Shown piece after piece: positions 59,753 to 64,000 of a DNA stretch of 64,000 bases. Positions within the stretch are counted from its first letter, which is position 1. Each line of letters starts with the position of its first letter. Source of the stretch: Bordetella bronchialis (lineage in GTDB: Bacteria; Pseudomonadota; Gammaproteobacteria; Burkholderiales; Burkholderiaceae_B). Below the pieces are notes generated by a model that was given only the letters and a program-made list of their open reading frames with translations, was not told the DNA's origin and made no database searches. The position numbers and the translations under genes are program-made. Location: NCBI RefSeq assembly GCF_001676705.1, contig NZ_CP016170.1, forward strand, positions 4,402,001-4,466,000, read 5' to 3'.

Positions 59753-60178
59753 TTACTTGGGTGCCGCCATGACCTCGGAATCCAGGCGCGAACGCGGAAA
59801 GGCGTTGTCCGGATTGCCGGGCGTGAACTCGGTCACCATGGAGCGGTCGCGCTGATAGACGAAGTAGCGCGCCCGCTTCATGCCGGATTGGTTCACCACG
59901 CGCGCCAGGGCGCCGATGTCGTTGAGGGTCAGCACGGGATCCAGCAGCACGGCCACGGGCGTATCGGCGCCGCGCTTCTTGTCGCGCGCCACCGCGGCCA
60001 GGGCCATGCCCAGCTGCTTGCCATCCAGGCGGCGCGCATCGCCGTCTACCGTATATTGGGGCGTCTTGGCGCCCTTGGGCGGCGGGAAGGTGTCGACCAC
60101 CACCGGCGAACGCGCGGCCGCGGCCGCGCACAGGCTCCAGGCGGCCAGCAGGAACAGGATCTTGTGGAAAAGCTTCAT
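59753..60178 (-). CDS. Hypothetical exported protein
   Basis: This 141-residue protein has a signal peptide (MKLFHKILFLLAAWSLCAAA, cleavage near AAARSPVVVD). The mature part has DGDARRLDGKQLGMALAAVA, TPVAVLLDPVLTLNDIGALA and YFVYQRDRSMVTEF. These suggest a small alpha/beta periplasmic domain, perhaps of the ExbD/TolR type without its membrane anchor. I do not recognise the family. It lies 25 bp upstream of the acetyltransferase gene on the same strand. Confidence 0.65.
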   Translation of the reverse strand: MKLFHKILFLLAAWSLCAAAAARSPVVVDTFPPPKGAKTPQYTVDGDARRLDGKQLGMALAAVARDKKRGADTPVAVLLDPVLTLNDIGALARVVNQSGMKRARYFVYQRDRSMVTEFTPGNPDNAFPRSRLDSEVMAAPK

Positions 60179-60391
60179 CGCGAATTCATTCCTTCTAGTA
60201 CGCTGCGCGGCACCTTGCGGGCGCGCGGGTAGCAATATACCTTGGCCGCGCGACAGGCCCAAGGCGGACCGCGGCCGTGTAATGCCACGCCGATCCGCCC
60301 GGCCGGACAGGGAATCCCGCGAGCCGCGATCGGAACCTATGCCCGCCGTATACACTCCAACCAGTTCACCATCCTGCAGGGAAACCCGTCC

Positions 60392-63142
60392 ATGGCAATT
60401 TCCACCCCCGCATTGTCGCGCCACCTGAAGACCCTGATTTTTTCATCCTTCCTTGCCTTCCAGGCCAGCGCCGCCACGCTGCCGGAGGGCACGACAGAGG
60501 TCGCATCGGTCGAGGGCATCACGGAATTCCGCCTGAGCAATGGCCTGCGCGTACTGCTGGCCCCCGATGACTCCAAGCCCACCACGACCGTAAACATGAC
60601 CTATCTGGTGGGATCGCGCAATGAAAACTACGGCCAGACCGGCATGGCGCACCTGCTCGAACACCTGATGTTCAAGGGGACGCCCACCACCCGCAATGCC
60701 ATGGGCGAGTTCTCGCGGCGCGGCCTGGCGGCCAACGGCTCCACCTCCAGCGACCGCACCAACTATTTCGCCAGCTTCGCCGCCAATCCGGACACGCTGG
60801 ACTGGTACCTGGGCTGGCAGGCCGACGCCATGGTCAATTCGCTGATCTCGCGCGAAGACCTGGACTCGGAAATGACCGTGGTGCGCAATGAAATGGAAAG
60901 CGGCGAAAACAGCCCTTTCCGCATCCTCATGCAGAAGATGGAGGCATCCGCCTTCCAGTGGCACAACTACGGCAAGGACACCATAGGGGCGCGCTCGGAT
61001 GTCGAAAACGTCGATATCGCGCAGCTGCAGGCGTTCTACCGCCAGTACTACCAGCCGGATAACGCCGTCCTCATCGTCGCCGGCAAGTTCAACCCCCAGG
61101 ACACCCTGGAGACCATCAGCAAGACGCTGGGCAAGGTGCCCCGTCCCGCGCGCGCCCTGCCGCGCGAATACACCGTGGAACCGGTGCAGGACGGCGAACG
61201 CGAAGTCACGCTGCGCCGCACCGGCGGCACGCCCCTGGTCGCTGCGATGTACCACGTCCCGGCCGCCGGCAGCCCGGATTTCGCCCCCATGGACCTGGCC
61301 ACGGTGATGCTGTCGGACACGCCATCGGGCCGGCTGTATCGCGATATGGTGCCGCGCAAGCTGGCCTCGGACGTGTTCGGCTTCACCATGGAACAGCGCG
61401 ACCCCGGCCTGGTGATGTTCGGCGCGCAGCTGGAACCCGGCATGAACCAGGACGCATCGCTCAAGACCCTGACCGGCACGCTGGAGTCGGTCGCCCGCAC
61501 GCCTTTCACCCAGCAGGAGCTGGACCGCGCCCGCAGCAAATGGCTGCGCGACTGGGAACAAACCTATAGCGACCCGCAAAAGATCGGCGTCGCGCTGTCC
61601 GAGGCCATCGCCAGCGGCGACTGGCGCCTGTTCTTCCTGCAACGCGACCGCGTGCGCGACGCCAAGCTGGCGGATGTGCAGCGGGTCGCGGCGCAATACC
61701 TGGTGCCCAGCAACCGGACGGCGGGCCGCTACATTCCCACCGCCAAGCCGGTCCGCGCGCCCGCCAATGCCCGCGTCGACCTGACGGACGTGCTCAAGGA
61801 CTACAAGGGCGACCCCGGCTACGCGCAGGCGGCGGCCTTCGATCCCACGCCCGCCAACATCGACAAGCTGACCATCCGCCGCACGCTGGACTTGCCCAAC
61901 GGCAAGGTCGATGTGGCGCTGCTGCCCAAGTCCACGCGCGGGCACCGCGTGCGGGCGCGCCTGCTGGTGCAGTTCGGCAATGCCGACACCCTGCGCGGCC
62001 AGCGCGCCGTCGCCGACGCCGTGGCCGACATGCTGGATCGCGGCACGGCCACGATGTCGCGCCAGGCCATCCAGGATCGCTTCGACCAGTTGAAGGCCGA
62101 CGTCAATTTCAGCGGATCGGGCACCAATCTGTCGGTGTCCATCTCCACCACCCGCGACAACCTGCCGGCCGTGGTGGCCACCGTGCTGGACATCGTCCGC
62201 AACGCCAACTTCCCGCAGGCGCAGGTGGACGAATACAAGGCCCAGGCCGTCACGGCCATCCAGAACGCGATGAACGAGCCGTCCGCCCTGGCCATGCGCG
62301 CCCTGGCGCGGCAGGACAATCCCTGGCCCAAGGACGATATCCGCTACGTGCCCACCTTCGAGGAATCCCTGGCCAGCGTCCGCGCGCTCTCGCATGACGT
62401 GCTGGCGCGCTTCCACAAGCGCTTCTACGGCACGGGCACCATCGCATTTTCCGCGGTGGGCGATTTCGATGCCGACGCCACGGAAACCGCGCTGAAGAAG
62501 GGCCTGGCCGGCTGGAAGCGCGGCGCGCCGTACACCCGGGTGCCAGAGCCCTACCACGCGATCCCCGCGCAGAAGTTCGACATCCCGACGCCGGACAAGG
62601 CCAACGCCTTCTACGCCAGCCGCCTGCCCCTGCCCCTGCAGGACACCTCGCCGGACTTCGCCGCGCTGTACATGGCGAACTACCTGCTGGGCACCTCGGA
62701 AACCTCGCGCCTGTGGAACCGCGTGCGCGAGAAGGATGGCCTGTCCTACAACGTGCGCAGCAATCTGTCGGCATCCTCCTTCGAGCCGCGCGGCAGCTGG
62801 ATGGTCTATGCCATCTACGCCCCCGAGAACCGCCAGCGGCTGGAGCAGGCCATCGGCGAAGAACTCGCCCGCGTACGCAAGGACGGCTACACGGACCAGG
62901 AAATCCGCGACGGCATCGCTTCGCTGCTGAACTACCGCCGCCTGGCGCGCGCCCAGGACGACGTCCTGGCCAGCACCTGGATCGACTATATCCGCCGGGG
63001 CCGCACCTTTGCCTGGTCGGCCGATATGGACAAGCAGATCGCCGCGCTGACCCCCGCCACGGTCAACGAGATCCTGCGCAAGTACCTGAAGCCGGAAGAC
63101 TTCAGCACGGCGGTGGCGGGCGACTTCAGCAAGAGCAAGTAG
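60392..63142 (+). CDS. M16-family zinc metallopeptidase (pitrilysin-like)
   Basis: This 916-residue exported peptidase has a signal peptide ending FQASAATLPE. The inverted zinc motif is His87-x-x-Glu90-His91 (MAHLLEHLMFKG), with Glu167 (VRNEMESGE) as third ligand. Two M16 core modules are joined in one chain (C-terminal half from about residue 490). This layout matches periplasmic zinc proteases that degrade peptides. The start at 60392 gives a clean signal peptide, and the longer frame does not. Confidence 0.95.
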   Translation: MAISTPALSRHLKTLIFSSFLAFQASAATLPEGTTEVASVEGITEFRLSNGLRVLLAPDDSKPTTTVNMTYLVGSRNENYGQTGMAHLLEHLMFKGTPTTRNAMGEFSRRGLAANGSTSSDRTNYFASFAANPDTLDWYLGWQADAMVNSLISREDLDSEMTVVRNEMESGENSPFRILMQKMEASAFQWHNYGKDTIGARSDVENVDIAQLQAFYRQYYQPDNAVLIVAGKFNPQDTLETISKTLGKVPRPARALPREYTVEPVQDGEREVTLRRTGGTPLVAAMYHVPAAGSPDFAPMDLATVMLSDTPSGRLYRDMVPRKLASDVFGFTMEQRDPGLVMFGAQLEPGMNQDASLKTLTGTLESVARTPFTQQELDRARSKWLRDWEQTYSDPQKIGVALSEAIASGDWRLFFLQRDRVRDAKLADVQRVAAQYLVPSNRTAGRYIPTAKPVRAPANARVDLTDVLKDYKGDPGYAQAAAFDPTPANIDKLTIRRTLDLPNGKVDVALLPKSTRGHRVRARLLVQFGNADTLRGQRAVADAVADMLDRGTATMSRQAIQDRFDQLKADVNFSGSGTNLSVSISTTRDNLPAVVATVLDIVRNANFPQAQVDEYKAQAVTAIQNAMNEPSALAMRALARQDNPWPKDDIRYVPTFEESLASVRALSHDVLARFHKRFYGTGTIAFSAVGDFDADATETALKKGLAGWKRGAPYTRVPEPYHAIPAQKFDIPTPDKANAFYASRLPLPLQDTSPDFAALYMANYLLGTSETSRLWNRVREKDGLSYNVRSNLSASSFEPRGSWMVYAIYAPENRQRLEQAIGEELARVRKDGYTDQEIRDGIASLLNYRRLARAQDDVLASTWIDYIRRGRTFAWSADMDKQIAALTPATVNEILRKYLKPEDFSTAVAGDFSKSK

Positions 63143-63151
63143 CGCTGCCGG

Positions 63152-63183
63152 AAGGGGCGCGCCCACGCCCGGGGGCGCCCCTT
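63152..63183 (+). terminator. Terminator hairpin after the M16 peptidase gene
   Basis: AAGGGGCGC (63152-63160) pairs with GCGCCCCTT (63175-63183) and is followed by TTCC. It begins 10 bp after the stop, so it probably ends the peptidase transcript. The T-tract is short, so strength is uncertain. Confidence 0.6.
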
Positions 63184-63267
63184 TCCATCCCGCTGTGCGA
63201 TAGAAAAGGGCGCGGTCCTGACGGCAGCGCACTTTCGCATGGCGCATCGGTTCGCTGGCGGCAGCGC

Positions 63268-64000
63268 TCAGGCGCCGGGAAAGTCCTTCAGGCGCGGCCC
63301 GGCGGCCAGCGGCGTGTTGCGCAGCCGCATGCCGGTGGCGTCTGCGATGGCGTTGGCCACGCAGGCCGATGCCGGTCCCTGCGAGGCCTCGCCGGCGCCC
63401 AGGAAGGGCATGCCGGGCCGGTCGATCAAATGCACTTCGATGTGCTCCGGCACGTTCGAAAACCGCATGATCGGGTAGGTGCTCCAGTCGAAAGTCGTCA
63501 CGCGGCGCGTGTCGAAATGCAGCTGCTCGTACAGCGTCCAGCTGGCGGACTGGATGATGCCGCCCTCGACCTGGTTGCGCACCCCGTCGGGATTGACGAT
63601 CTGCCCCGTGTCGATGGCCGCGACGGCGCGGTGGATGTGCACCTCGCCGGTATCGCGGTCCACCGTCAGCTCCATGCCGATGGCCAGATAGGCCATCAGG
63701 TTCTTGTACATGGCGAACGAAAAACCGAAGCCGCGGCCCGGCTCGCGCTTGCGCGCGGGATCCCAGCCGAAGCGCTCCGCCGCCAGTTTCACGACATCGA
63801 TGGCGCGCGGGTCCTTCAGGTGCCGCAGCCGGAACTCCACCGGATCGGCCTTGGCCGCGCCGGCCAGCTCGTCCATGAAGCTTTCGATGGCGAAGATGTT
63901 CATATAGGCGCCCAGCGACCGCATCGCCGATACGCGCAAGGGCATCTCGGGAATGAAGTGGTGCAGCACCCGGGTGTTGGGAAAGTCGTACAGCGGGATG
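63268..64000 (-). CDS. Molybdenum hydroxylase large subunit, C-terminal part (5' end outside window)
   Basis: The last 243 codons of a xanthine-dehydrogenase-family catalytic subunit are seen, and the frame is open to the window edge. SAMRSLGAYMNIFAIESFMD, VAAIDTGQIVNPDGVRNQVE and GAGEASQGPASACVANAIAD hold the cofactor-binding and catalytic-Glu motifs. It is a paralogue of the large subunit at 11653-13827, from the same IorB/NicB-like branch. Its small subunit is presumably upstream, outside the window. The substrate is unknown. Confidence 0.93.
   Translation of the reverse strand, partial: IPLYDFPNTRVLHHFIPEMPLRVSAMRSLGAYMNIFAIESFMDELAGAAKADPVEFRLRHLKDPRAIDVVKLAAERFGWDPARKREPGRGFGFSFAMYKNLMAYLAIGMELTVDRDTGEVHIHRAVAAIDTGQIVNPDGVRNQVEGGIIQSASWTLYEQLHFDTRRVTTFDWSTYPIMRFSNVPEHIEVHLIDRPGMPFLGAGEASQGPASACVANAIADATGMRLRNTPLAAGPRLKDFPGA

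Overview
The window is GC-rich bacterial DNA from a betaproteobacterium. Three Bug-type tripartite tricarboxylate (TTT) solute receptors, a cyanide-insensitive-type cytochrome bd oxidase, a PXPV-repeat exported protein and the many catabolic operons each paired with a GntR, LysR or TetR regulator point to Burkholderiales, most likely Alcaligenaceae (Bordetella/Achromobacter-like). The genus is inferred from gene content only. I saw no rRNA, tRNA, CRISPR array, transposase or phage gene.

Layout. 1-3221: the end of acetate kinase, then cytochrome bd oxidase (cydA, cydB and a 40-residue DUF2474 protein). 3281-9063: regulator-centred blocks, namely a GntR/UTRA regulator with a Bug receptor and a polysaccharide-deacetylase-like protein; a 2OG-oxygenase-like protein that has lost two of its three iron ligands; an NTF2-like protein with a TetR regulator; and a FadR-type regulator. 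9182-14700: a FadR-controlled operon (fumarylacetoacetate hydrolase family, Bug receptor, two-subunit molybdenum hydroxylase, ModA-like protein without a signal peptide). 14717-16042: small hypothetical and exported proteins. 16281-19010: serS and rarA.

19335-33982 is a catabolic block lying between rarA and lolA, which are adjacent in Escherichia coli (ftsK-lolA-rarA-serS). It has two parts. The first is a D-amino-acid salvage cluster: a D-serine-dehydratase-like PLP enzyme, a five-gene dipeptide-type ABC importer, an RpiR regulator, a D-aminoacylase with a complete zinc site, and RidA. The second is a LysR-controlled operon (acyl-CoA dehydrogenase, Bug receptor, family III CoA transferase). 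33999-38745: lolA, ftsK, trxB and an Smr-domain protein. 38801-41287: a VC_2705-type sodium:solute symporter with its DUF4212 partner.

41581-50126 is a complete kdp potassium-uptake locus: a KdpE-like operator, a 32-residue membrane mini-gene, then kdpF, A, B, C, D and E in tight succession. 50347-56857: a TorF-type porin, a 40-bp tandem repeat array, a DapA-family lyase with a pentapeptide-repeat insertion, two small regulators, isocitrate dehydrogenase, DUF1841 and two monohaem cytochromes c. 57069-63142: a MoxR/VWA pair, a GNAT acetyltransferase, an exported hypothetical protein and an M16 zinc protease. The window ends inside a second molybdenum hydroxylase large subunit.

Recurring themes are single solute receptors placed inside catabolic operons without membrane subunits, and 15-bp or 40-bp tandem duplications in coding and intergenic DNA. 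All coordinates, motifs and residue numbers were read by eye. No database search was possible.
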